Assembly (NCBI GenBank): GCA_004282995.1
Contig: SHLU01000022.1
Coordinates: 1-17,309, forward strand
DNA: 17,309 bases
Direction of reading: 5' to 3'
DNA from: Sphingomonadaceae bacterium
GTDB lineage: Bacteria > Pseudomonadota > Alphaproteobacteria > Sphingomonadales > Sphingomonadaceae
The notes under the pieces are model-generated. The model made no database searches and was not told the DNA's origin. It worked only from the letters and a program-made list of their open reading frames with translations. The position numbers were made by a program, and so were the translations under genes. Shown piece by piece: positions 7,584-15,138 of the stretch (its first letter is position 1; the number at the start of each line of letters is the position of its first letter).

Positions 7584-9408
7584 CCTCTTCCAAGGTTAGC
7601 TCGCACACTGCGTAGCCGAAGGGCGATAGGATCATGACAAGACTGCCGGGCGCGCTAATGCCAACAGGGCACGGACCAACAAGGCCGGTCACACCGCTGG
7701 CAGCATGGTCAATCTCGATTCCGCGGATGATCGGCTCGTCGCTGGTGTTGAAAGCGATAAGAACACTTTGGCCGGTTACAGGGTCCGTCCTGGTGAGCGA
7801 AAACAGGCCCGGCTCGCGATCGAACGTGCCCAGCGTGTGATGCCCGGTCCGCAAGGCAGGGTTCGCCCGACGAAGTGCCGAAAGACCTGCAATCAACCGG
7901 TAGAGCGGGTGCTGGGGATCGAAATTTTCTTCTGCCGTGGTCGCGTCAGTGCCGAGAAGGTCATTGTCGTTGTAAAGATCTACGCGACTGGAGAACATGT
8001 TTTCGCGGGCGAGCTGGTCGTTGCCGTCGGACACGAAGCCCTGCTCGTCGCCGTAATAGATCGTCGGCACCCCGCGCAGCGTCATCAGCATGGCATGGCC
8101 GAGCATCGTGCGCGCCAGCAGTTCGCTGTCGTCGGCATCCGGATTGGCCTGTTTCACGAACATCGAGAACCGGCCCATGTCGTGGTTGCCAAGGAAGGTC
8201 GGGTTCTGCAGCGCGGTCTTCTCGCCTTCGGCATAGAGGATATCGCCGCGCAGCATTTCATAGAGCACTTCAGGGCTACGCTTGTTCGCAACCACTTCCT
8301 GGACCGCGGCCTGGAAGGTAAAGTCGAGCACCGCCGGCATCCGGTCGCGGATGGTATATTGATGCAATCCGCCCGGCTGCGGTCCGCCCCAATAGACTTC
8401 GCCGAAGATGTGGAAGTTGGGGATGCCATTGGCTTTGGCGCGCTCAAGCATGGCGGGGACGAAGGCCTGCCAGAACTCGGGATTGACGTGCTTGACGGTG
8501 TCGATGCGGAAGCCGTCGATGCCGAAGCGGTCGATCCAGCTGCCGAAGATTTCGATCATTCCCTCGACGACGCGCGGATGTTCGGTGAACAGATCGTCAA
8601 GGCCAGCGAAATCGCCATAGACCGCGCTCTCGCCCCACCATTCGCTGTTGCCGCGATTGTGGTAATAGACCGGATCATTGAGCCAGGCCGGAACCTTCGC
8701 GTTTTTCTCGGCTTCGGGAACGACGGGAGTGTAGGCATAGACCGGATCGGTCAGCTTCGCCCAATTTGCCGCCGATGGGTCCGCGTCGCCGGCAAATCCT
8801 TCATTGATGCGTGCCCCGTCCGGCCCGCCGCGGGTCGAATAGGGAAAGGCGCCCTTGCTGCGATAGGCATACTCGCCTTCCGCATATTGTATGATGTCGG
8901 CGGTGTGGTTGGTGATGATGTCCATATAGACCTTCATCCCGCGCGCATGGGCCGCGTCGACGAAAGCCTTGAACTCCGCATTCGTGCCGAAATGCGGATC
9001 GATGCGGGTAAAATCGGTCACCCAATACCCGTGATAGCCCGCGCTCTCGTCTCCGGCCGGCCCTTGCACCGGCTTGTTCTTGAAGATCGGAGCAAACCAG
9101 ATCGCGGTAACGCCCAACCCCTCGATAAAGTCGAGCTTGTCGGTCAGCCCCCTGAGGTCGCCGCCATGATAAAAACCCTTGTGGGTCGGATCGTAGCCGC
9201 TCTTGAGCCGATCGGCCGGATAGCCGCCGAGGTCATTGCCCCTGTCACCATTGGCAAAGCGGTCTGGCAAAACGAAATAGATGACCTCCTCGGTCGGCGC
9301 GCGTTCGCGTACTGAGGCGAGCATTTCGTCTTCGGGTGCCTGCGCCGTGAGCGGGACTGTGCTGCAACCGGCTAGTGCCATGGCGAAGGCGGAAAGGGCG
9401 ATACGCAT
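7576..9408 (-). CDS. GH13 alpha-amylase, lipoprotein
   Basis: A 610-residue alpha-amylase-family enzyme that cleaves alpha-1,4-glucan chains. Its N-terminus is a lipoprotein signal (MRIALSAFAMALAGC, lipidated Cys15), so it should be anchored to a membrane outside the cytoplasm. The catalytic barrel starts at VIYFVLPDRFANGD (42-55). The GH13 regions are all present: DIITNH (163-168), GFRIDTVKH with nucleophile Asp303, acid/base Glu337 in IFGEVYWG, and FLGNHD ending at Asp410. A C-terminal beta domain closes the protein. The exact subfamily (MalS-like, cyclomaltodextrinase-like, other) cannot be set from motifs alone. Its ATG overlaps the stop of halogenase A by one base (TGATG), and AGGA lies ten bases upstream. 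Its role is likely to shorten dextrins after, or just before, passage through the TonB-dependent receptor. Confidence 0.93.
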   Translation of the reverse strand: MRIALSAFAMALAGCSTVPLTAQAPEDEMLASVRERAPTEEVIYFVLPDRFANGDRGNDLGGYPADRLKSGYDPTHKGFYHGGDLRGLTDKLDFIEGLGVTAIWFAPIFKNKPVQGPAGDESAGYHGYWVTDFTRIDPHFGTNAEFKAFVDAAHARGMKVYMDIITNHTADIIQYAEGEYAYRSKGAFPYSTRGGPDGARINEGFAGDADPSAANWAKLTDPVYAYTPVVPEAEKNAKVPAWLNDPVYYHNRGNSEWWGESAVYGDFAGLDDLFTEHPRVVEGMIEIFGSWIDRFGIDGFRIDTVKHVNPEFWQAFVPAMLERAKANGIPNFHIFGEVYWGGPQPGGLHQYTIRDRMPAVLDFTFQAAVQEVVANKRSPEVLYEMLRGDILYAEGEKTALQNPTFLGNHDMGRFSMFVKQANPDADDSELLARTMLGHAMLMTLRGVPTIYYGDEQGFVSDGNDQLARENMFSSRVDLYNDNDLLGTDATTAEENFDPQHPLYRLIAGLSALRRANPALRTGHHTLGTFDREPGLFSLTRTDPVTGQSVLIAFNTSDEPIIRGIEIDHAASGVTGLVGPCPVGISAPGSLVMILSPFGYAVCELTLEEDG

Positions 9409-10955
9409 CAGGCTGGCATCCTTTGACTGGTCGAGCCACCGCCGCCCTGCGCATTTGCAGCGCGAGGGTCGATATACGCGCGGAGGAACGGGGCGTGGTC
9501 GGGCATCGAGTCGACTATCTTGCGCTGGCCTTCGACGAGGCCAGCCAACAGGCTTTCGAGCTCGGCTTCGGACATGGCGTCAGCGATCGAGTTATAGCTT
9601 TCGGGGATGATCCCCTGACCGACCAGCACCTGCAACCAGCCCGGTTCTGTAAACAGTTCCTCGTGCTCGCGGTGCAGATAGGCTTCGGCGCGAAAGGCCT
9701 CGACCTTGGACCGAAGGGTATCCGGCACGTCCATTTCCCGGCAGCGGTCCCAGAACGGCTCGCCATGGCGACCGTTGGCCCAGTAATGCAGGATCAGGAA
9801 ATCGCGGATCCGGCTCCACTCGAAGGTCGCTTGTCGATTGAATTCGTCGCGCATGGCCGGGGCGACTTCCGCGCCCGGCAGCATTTGCAGAAAGCGTGCG
9901 ATCGACGCCTGGATCAGATGGATGCTGGTCGATTCGAGCGGCTCCATGAATCCCGCCGAAAGTCCCAGTGCCAGACAGTTGCGATGCCATGGCTCGCGCC
10001 GCATGCCGGTGGTGAAGCGCAGGACACGCGGATCGCTGGTCGGCTTGCCGTCGAGATTGTCGAGCAGGATTTTGCTCGCCTCGTCCTCGTCCATGAACTC
10101 GGAACTAAAGACGTGGCCGTTACCGATCCGATGTTGCAATGGAATGCGCCATTGCCAACCCGCCGCATGGGCGGTCGCGCGAGTATAAGGTGTGAACTCG
10201 CCCCTGGCTTCACACGGCACCGCCACAGCGCGGTCACACGGGAGCCAGCGCGACCAATCGTCGAATTCGACACCCAGCGCATCGCCCAGCAGCAGCGAGC
10301 GGAAGCCTGTGCAGTCGATGAATACCTCGCCCTCGACGCGGCGATCGCCATCGAGCAGAAGCGCGCCGATATCGCCACTCTCGCCGTCATGCTCTACCGC
10401 AGCGATTGTGCCCTCGATCCGCTCCACCCCATGTGCCTCGGCATATCGGCGAAGGTATGCGGCATAGAGCGAGGCATCGAAATGATAGGCCCACGGCATG
10501 TCGGGCGCGGCCTGCCCGGATTGGGGGCGCCACATCTGCATTTTCCCAGCCTGGGCTGCGCGATCATTGAGGCAATAGTCCGCCAGCGGTCCGGCCTTGC
10601 CAGCAGCGCGCGCGCGTAACCAGTAGTGCTGGAAGGCCAGCAGTCCTGCACCCTGCCCGACATGGCCGAAGGCATGCAGGTAACTCGTGCCATCACCCGA
10701 CCAGCCGCCAAACTCGATGGCCAGTTTGAAGGTAGCGCGCGTTTCACGCAGGAACTCGGCCTCGTCGATGCCAAGCGCGGCGTTGAAAAGTCGGATCTGC
10801 GGGATCGTCGCCTCCCCCACACCGACCGTGCCGATAGCTTCCGATTCCACCAGCACAACCTTGCGCCCGGCAAATCGTCCCAGCGCGGCGGCCGCCATCC
10901 AGCCGGCAGTCCCGCCGCCGGCGATGATGATGGGTGAGATTTCGGTCCGGGTCAT
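9408..10955 (-). CDS. Flavin-dependent tryptophan-halogenase-like protein A
   Basis: A 515-residue flavoprotein of the tryptophan halogenase family. It has the FAD-binding GGGTAGW (13-19), the canonical loop VGVGEATIP (44-52), Lys77 in ATFKLAIEF (equivalent of catalytic Lys79 in PrnA), WQWRIP at 267-272, and EPLEST at 338-343, whose second glutamate, Glu341, and following serine and threonine match PrnA 346-348. All residues usually required for halogenation are therefore present. No export signal is seen; the protein should be cytoplasmic and would need FADH2 from a reductase, which is not in this window. I chose the ATG at 10955; a TTG two codons upstream (10961) has a better spaced AAGG and cannot be excluded. 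It follows the receptor gene after a 112-base gap with two hairpins and overlaps the amylase gene by one base. Confidence 0.92.
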   Translation of the reverse strand: MTRTEISPIIIAGGGTAGWMAAAALGRFAGRKVVLVESEAIGTVGVGEATIPQIRLFNAALGIDEAEFLRETRATFKLAIEFGGWSGDGTSYLHAFGHVGQGAGLLAFQHYWLRARAAGKAGPLADYCLNDRAAQAGKMQMWRPQSGQAAPDMPWAYHFDASLYAAYLRRYAEAHGVERIEGTIAAVEHDGESGDIGALLLDGDRRVEGEVFIDCTGFRSLLLGDALGVEFDDWSRWLPCDRAVAVPCEARGEFTPYTRATAHAAGWQWRIPLQHRIGNGHVFSSEFMDEDEASKILLDNLDGKPTSDPRVLRFTTGMRREPWHRNCLALGLSAGFMEPLESTSIHLIQASIARFLQMLPGAEVAPAMRDEFNRQATFEWSRIRDFLILHYWANGRHGEPFWDRCREMDVPDTLRSKVEAFRAEAYLHREHEELFTEPGWLQVLVGQGIIPESYNSIADAMSEAELESLLAGLVEGQRKIVDSMPDHAPFLRAYIDPRAANAQGGGGSTSQRMPA

Positions 10956-11067
10956 GCGCAACAGCCGCCTTGCAATGCCGGAGGATTGCCCGGCAAGGCA
11001 GTGGTATCAGCTTGTGCGGATGAGCGGGAGCGGACCGGCATTTCAGTCTGCTCCCGCCCAGCCATTC
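10956..11067 (-). promoter_or_regulatory. Hairpin-rich gap between receptor and halogenase A genes
   Basis: On the minus strand this gap carries an 8-bp perfect inverted repeat, arms 11024-11031 (GCGGGAGC) and 11050-11057 (GCTCCCGC) with an 18-base loop. A second 6-bp stem follows, arms 10976-10981 (TGCCGG) and 10990-10995 (CCGGCA) with an 8-base loop. Neither is followed by a T-run, so simple intrinsic termination is unlikely. Such elements between an abundant outer-membrane protein gene and downstream enzyme genes often stabilise the upstream message or limit read-through; that role is inferred. Confidence 0.5.
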
Positions 11068-13827
11068 TTAGCGGAACCGGTAGGTGAAGCCCGCCAGGAA
11101 ACGACGGCCGTAGGTCTGGTAGTCGATCACCTGCAGCGGATTGCCGTTGCTGTTGATCGAAACGAATGGTTCATCGGTCAGGTTCTGGCCTTGCAGATAG
11201 ACCGACAGTCCTTCGAACGCTCCGCCTTCGAAATCATAGCCGATCTGAGCATCGACGATGGTTTCCGCGAGCGCGTTGCGCCGGGTAGGCGAGCCGCCGA
11301 AGCCGGTGAAATCGCCGAGGAAGCCAGAGCGGTGGCGGACGCTGCCGCGCGCATTGAACCCGCCCATTTCGTAGTAGAGTGTGCCGTTTGCGACCCATTC
11401 GGAGTAACCCGGGATCTGGTCGACATTGCCAAAGGCATCCTCGATCTTGGTTTCGGTCCAGCCGAGACCACCGGTGAAGCCGAAGCCCTCCAACGCCGGG
11501 GTGGCGAGGTCGAACGGCAGGGTGAGAGCAAGCTCGGCGCCGTAGAAATCACCGCCGCCGGTATTGGTCGGCGCGTCGAGGAAACCGATCGTGCTCGGCG
11601 GGATCGGACCGGCCGGAAGCGGCAGGCCACCGTAATCGAACACGAAGCGCGCCTGGTCGATATAGCTGACGATGTCCTTGTAAAAGAACTGCGCCGCGAT
11701 CACGGCGCTGGTGCCGAAGTATTTTTCGAACGTCAGATCAACCGCGTTGGCGCGGTAGGGCCGCAGCAGCGGGTTGCCACCACCACCGCTGATAAACGGT
11801 GCGGTGCCGGTCGGACTGCCACCCACGTTGAAATCGAGTCCGTAGCCGATTGCAGCGCGCATCGCGTCAAGACGCGGACGCTGGATCTGCCGACTGGCTC
11901 CGACACGGATCACGAAGTCACTGTCGAAACGCAGAGACAGGTTGAGGCTCGGCAATACGTCCCAGTAATCGTCACCCAGCGCGACCTGCGTCTGGACCCC
12001 GCCCGGGAAGGCGATGCCCGACGATTGCTGGTCGGTGTTGATCGCCTGCACACCGACATTGCCCGTCAGGTCGGCACTGCCGAGCCGGGCATTGATGTCG
12101 GCCTGGAGATACAGCGTCATCATGTCTTCGGCGATCTGGTACGCCTTGGCCGGGATGTCGTTCGAGGTGTTGCGATCGAGCACATAGGTACCATTCTCGA
12201 TCAGCTGGCGCGGGTCGTAGCTGACCATGGGGCCAAGGCCGAGATAGCTCAGGTCGGTCGGGTCGAGCAGCAGGCCAGCCGGGATCGGCAGTTCCAGCGC
12301 ACCACCGGCCAAGCGAATGAAATACTCGTCAGGAACCAGCGACTTGTCGCGGTTGGTGTAGTTCATTCCGGCCTTGACGGTGCTGATGAAACCGCCGTCC
12401 AGCGCCTTCTCGACGTTAACACGGAATTGCTTCAGCTCGTCATCTACGATGCGGTCGTTGAAGTAGCCGGCCTGCGTACCGCCGCCCCAGCCGAGCGGAT
12501 CGGTCAGAACGATGATGTTGGGATCGGAATAGTTGAGCGTCGAGTTGAAGAACGCCCCGGTCCGGTCCTGGGTAAAGGTGATGTTGTCGGTTGCGCCATT
12601 GAGAGCGCCGACACCGGTCCCGGCATAGCTTTCGAAGCTCAGTTCGCGGCGGTCGGTGCGCGAATAGCCGAAGTCGAAAAACGCGCTCCAGCCGTCTTCG
12701 CCTTCATATTCAACATTGAGGCCGCCCGAGAGCAATTCAGCCTGCTTGTTGAATACGTCGTTACGAACCACGCCTTCGACAGTCGGGAAATTACCGGCCA
12801 CGACGGTGTCGTTTTCGATCTGGAACGATGCCGGATCGGCAGTCGCGCCGAAACAATAAGCAGCATTGCGGTTAAGCGGATCGCTGGGATTGACGCAGAA
12901 GCCGAGCGGAATTTCGACGCCGCGCTTGATCTGGTCGTCTTCGAAATCGGAATAGAACGCGTCGAGCGTGACCATCCAGTTCGGCGACGGCTCATACTGA
13001 ACCGTACCGGTCAGGCCAAAACGCTTGAGCTGGGTCGAGGTGACGTAGCTCTTCGAACCGCCGATAAGGGCCGAGTTGTTCGGGCCGCCGGCATAGCCCC
13101 AGGCATTGAATTCCTGCAGCTGGTAAGGTTCGTCGACATAGGATGCCGACAGCGCGATGCCGAAGCTGTCGTCGGCGAACTTGTCGGCCCAGGCAGCGTT
13201 GACGCGGTAGCCGAACTCGCTCGAGCCCGAATTGAGAGCGCCGAGGTCGGGATAGGAACCGCGCGCACCGATGGCGAAGACCGGCTCGCTGATTTCAAGC
13301 GGGCGAAGCGTGCGAATGTCGATCGTTCCGACCAAACCCTGGCCAACCAGCTCGGCGGTCGGGGTCTTGTAGACCACCACCTGCTGCACGACTTCGGACG
13401 GGTACTGGTCGAATTCGACAGCGCGTGCATCGCCCAGCGAAGTCTGTTCGCGCCCGTTGAGAAGGGTCTGCGAGAAGTCCTGGCCGAAGCCACGGATGGC
13501 GATGACATTGGCGCGACCCGAAAGCCGCTGCGAGGTGACACCCGGAAGGCGGGCGATCGATTCACCGATCGAGTTATCCGGCAGTTTGCCGATATCCTCG
13601 GCAGTGACGGATTCGAGGATCTGGTCGTTGAGCTTCTTTTCCGCGACCGCCGATTCGAGCGACTGGCGGAACCCGCTGACGACGATGACAGCATCGCCCT
13701 TTTTGTTGGTGGCGGGCGTGGTTTCTTCTTCGCCCTGCTGATCCTGGGCGAAAGCAGCCTGCGGCGCGAGCGTCAGCGCCATGGCAATCCCGCTGATACC
13801 GGCGGTCAAAATCTTGCGGTTGGTCAC
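11068..13827 (-). CDS. TonB-dependent outer-membrane receptor, probable maltodextrin transporter
   Basis: A 919-residue TonB-dependent receptor for energised uptake across the outer membrane. From the chosen GTG at 13827 the signal peptide runs to AFA-Q at residues 27-28. A TonB-box-like segment, DAVIVVSG (45-52), follows, then the plug domain (KKLNDQILESVTAEDIGKLPD, IARLPGV, VIAIRGFG, LVGTIDIRT), then the long beta-barrel, which ends in the terminal aromatic signature GFTYRFR. GTG is preferred over an upstream in-frame start because GGGGAG lies nine bases before it and the signal peptide then starts correctly (MTNRKILTAG). The overall form matches the large sphingomonad/Caulobacter receptors placed beside sugar genes (MalA type), and the neighbouring glucanases indicate maltodextrin as substrate. 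It is the first gene of the leftward set and the probable main target of the LacI regulators. Confidence 0.95.
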   Translation of the reverse strand: MTNRKILTAGISGIAMALTLAPQAAFAQDQQGEEETTPATNKKGDAVIVVSGFRQSLESAVAEKKLNDQILESVTAEDIGKLPDNSIGESIARLPGVTSQRLSGRANVIAIRGFGQDFSQTLLNGREQTSLGDARAVEFDQYPSEVVQQVVVYKTPTAELVGQGLVGTIDIRTLRPLEISEPVFAIGARGSYPDLGALNSGSSEFGYRVNAAWADKFADDSFGIALSASYVDEPYQLQEFNAWGYAGGPNNSALIGGSKSYVTSTQLKRFGLTGTVQYEPSPNWMVTLDAFYSDFEDDQIKRGVEIPLGFCVNPSDPLNRNAAYCFGATADPASFQIENDTVVAGNFPTVEGVVRNDVFNKQAELLSGGLNVEYEGEDGWSAFFDFGYSRTDRRELSFESYAGTGVGALNGATDNITFTQDRTGAFFNSTLNYSDPNIIVLTDPLGWGGGTQAGYFNDRIVDDELKQFRVNVEKALDGGFISTVKAGMNYTNRDKSLVPDEYFIRLAGGALELPIPAGLLLDPTDLSYLGLGPMVSYDPRQLIENGTYVLDRNTSNDIPAKAYQIAEDMMTLYLQADINARLGSADLTGNVGVQAINTDQQSSGIAFPGGVQTQVALGDDYWDVLPSLNLSLRFDSDFVIRVGASRQIQRPRLDAMRAAIGYGLDFNVGGSPTGTAPFISGGGGNPLLRPYRANAVDLTFEKYFGTSAVIAAQFFYKDIVSYIDQARFVFDYGGLPLPAGPIPPSTIGFLDAPTNTGGGDFYGAELALTLPFDLATPALEGFGFTGGLGWTETKIEDAFGNVDQIPGYSEWVANGTLYYEMGGFNARGSVRHRSGFLGDFTGFGGSPTRRNALAETIVDAQIGYDFEGGAFEGLSVYLQGQNLTDEPFVSINSNGNPLQVIDYQTYGRRFLAGFTYRFR

Positions 13828-13846
13828 GATTATGGTCTCCCCTTCA

Positions 13847-13860
13847 CCGCCATCCGGCGG
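13847..13860 (-). other. Small hairpin beside the receptor ribosome binding site
   Basis: CCGCC-ATCC-GGCGG forms a 5-bp GC stem with a 4-base loop. On the receptor message it would end a few bases before the GGGGAG ribosome binding site, so it could tune access of ribosomes. Short GC stems arise easily in such DNA; a role is only inferred. Confidence 0.3.
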
Positions 13861-13907
13861 CAGTCCTGCGGATAGGTTGTAATATGGTCCCCGACACACG
13901 TCCCCCG

Positions 13908-13935
13908 CGCGCCTTGAAAAGAGGGTCTAGGCGCG
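13908..13935 (-). other. Inverted repeat in the likely receptor leader
   Basis: Arms CGCGCC (13908-13913) and GGCGCG (13930-13935) enclose a 16-base AT-richer loop. If the receptor promoter lies near the palindrome at 13959, this stem is in the untranslated leader. No T-run follows on the minus strand. Function unknown. Confidence 0.3.
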
Positions 13936-13958
13936 TGGCTGGCAGGCCGCATAGTCGG

Positions 13959-13968
13959 CATACGTATG
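13959..13968. promoter_or_regulatory. Candidate LacI-type operator, site 1
   Basis: CATACGTATG is a perfect 10-bp palindrome with a central CG. LacI-family proteins typically bind palindromes with a central CG, where the hinge-helix leucine inserts. It lies between the receptor gene and the LacI gene, and a 9/10 copy (CATTCGTATG) occurs at 15163-15172 before the transporter gene. Which of the two LacI proteins would bind it is not known. Confidence 0.5.
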
Positions 13969-14002
13969 TTTGTGCAGCGCAGCATCGTGCAGTGTCACCG
14001 AA

Positions 14003-14031
14003 CTGCAACAGCACCGCGAAACCGATATAAC
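14003..14031 (+). promoter_or_regulatory. Candidate sigma-70-type promoter for the rightward LacI gene
   Basis: CTGCAA (14003-14008), a 17-base spacer and TATAAC (14026-14031) form a -35/-10 pair with a strong -10 and a weak -35. The expected start of transcription gives a leader of roughly 70 bases before the ATG at 14107. This is the best match in the gap on the plus strand but rests on motif reading alone. Confidence 0.35.
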
Positions 14032-14106
14032 ACGCCGCTGCCGGGCGCGAACGCAGGGTTACAAGCAAGCTCGGAGCCACTAGTCTTGCTGGCGGAGAGA
14101 TAAAAC

Positions 14107-15138
14107 ATGGGCCGCGCACCGACCGGCAAACCGACCAGTTTCGACATCGCCTACCGCGCCGGCGTTTCCCAGCCGACCGTGAGCCGTGCGCTGCGTGGTG
14201 ACAAATCGGTTAGCGAGGCGACCCGCCTCAAGATCGAGGCCATCGCGCGCGAGCTCAACTACACTGTAGACAAGAATGCCTCGTCGCTGAGATCGCAGCG
14301 ATCGAATACCGTCGCGCTGCTTTTTTTCGAGGATCCGACCTCGGACGAGAGCATGATCAACCCGTTCTTCCTCGCCATGCTCGGCTCCATCACACGGGCA
14401 GCTGCGGCGCGCGGGCTCGACCTGCTGATCTCCTTCCAGCAGATGGAAGACAATTGGCATACCCAGTATCAGGACAGCCACCGCGCCGACGGTCTGATCC
14501 TGCTGGGTTATGGCGATTACACGCTTTACGAGGAGCGGCTCCGGCAACTGGACCGCCAGGGCACACATTTCGTGCGCTGGGGCAGTGCGCGCAAAGATAA
14601 TGTCGGTGCCACTATCGGCTCTGACAATTTCGGTGCTGGCCAGCTGGCGGGCGAACACTTGCTGGCCGTGGGCTGCCGGAAAATCGCGTTCCTCGGTCAG
14701 GCGGACGAACACTATCCCGAATTTGCCGAGCGTCATGCCGGGCTATGTGCCGCGCTCGAGGCAGCCGGGGTTCGACCCGACCCCGCCTTGCAGGCCAATG
14801 CGCTGACCGGCGAAGAGGAAGGTTATTCGGCGATGCGCTCGCTGATCGACGCCGGGCTGTCTTTTGACGGCGTGTTCGCTGCCAGCGACCTGATTGCCAT
14901 GGGTGCCATGCGCGCCCTTGCCGAGGCCGGTCGCAGCGTGCCGGACGATGTGGCGGTGGTGGGCTTCGACAATATCCCCGCGTCGGCCTTGACCTCACCC
15001 CCGCTCACCACGGTCATGCAGGATGTGCGCGGTGCCGGTGAAGCACTGATCGCCGCGCTTACAGAGCAGATCGAGGGCAAGGACGCGCAATCGCGCACCC
15101 TTCCCGCAACACTGGTCGAACGCGGCAGCACGAAATAG
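14107..15138 (+). CDS. LacI-family transcriptional regulator (promoter-proximal copy)
   Basis: A 343-residue LacI/GalR-type regulator. The helix-turn-helix (SFDIAYRAGVSQPTVSRALRG, about 11-31) is followed by the hinge (VDKNASSLRSQRS) and the sugar-sensing domain with MINPFFLAML, KIAFLG and VVGFDNIPAS...PPLTTV. The ATG is supported by GGAG nine bases upstream. It is divergent from the receptor gene and sits directly before the MFS transporter gene, so it is well placed to control both directions through the palindrome at 13959 and the related site at 15163. It resembles the LacI protein at 419-1447 along its whole length, sharing the pattern TSFD-A-RAGVSQ-TVSRAL-G and NPF...LGS, so the two are paralogues. 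The ligand is probably maltose-like or glucose (inference from context). Confidence 0.95.
   Translation: MGRAPTGKPTSFDIAYRAGVSQPTVSRALRGDKSVSEATRLKIEAIARELNYTVDKNASSLRSQRSNTVALLFFEDPTSDESMINPFFLAMLGSITRAAAARGLDLLISFQQMEDNWHTQYQDSHRADGLILLGYGDYTLYEERLRQLDRQGTHFVRWGSARKDNVGATIGSDNFGAGQLAGEHLLAVGCRKIAFLGQADEHYPEFAERHAGLCAALEAAGVRPDPALQANALTGEEEGYSAMRSLIDAGLSFDGVFAASDLIAMGAMRALAEAGRSVPDDVAVVGFDNIPASALTSPPLTTVMQDVRGAGEALIAALTEQIEGKDAQSRTLPATLVERGSTK

Larger units (their letters stand above)
13828..14106. promoter_or_regulatory. Divergent control region between receptor and LacI genes
   Basis: This 279-bp gap separates two outward-facing transcription units and must hold promoters for both. It contains a perfect 10-bp palindrome at 13959-13968, a direct repeat GTGCAG at 13972-13977 and 13987-13992 beside it, a candidate rightward promoter near 14003-14031, and two short hairpins on the receptor side. 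No convincing hexamer pair could be assigned to the leftward receptor promoter; the GTGCAG repeat (CTGCAC leftward) could supply a -35-like element, but a good -10 partner is missing. The ribosome binding sites are GGGGAG (leftward gene) and GGAG nine bases before the rightward ATG. Confidence 0.7.

Noticed and set aside
7705..9315. 536-codon plus-strand frame opposite the lipoprotein amylase
   Set aside because: Shadow of the GH13 gene with all catalytic regions on the minus strand; no ribosome binding site or domain supports it.
10687..13875. 1062-codon open frame on the plus strand opposite the receptor gene
   Set aside because: It is the antisense frame of an unmistakable TonB-dependent receptor. 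High GC at third codon positions keeps it open; its translation is rich in Arg, Val and Asp with no recognisable domain.
13828..13899. Longer receptor start at 13899
   Set aside because: It would place 24 residues before a good signal peptide; GTG 13827 has GGGGAG at correct spacing.
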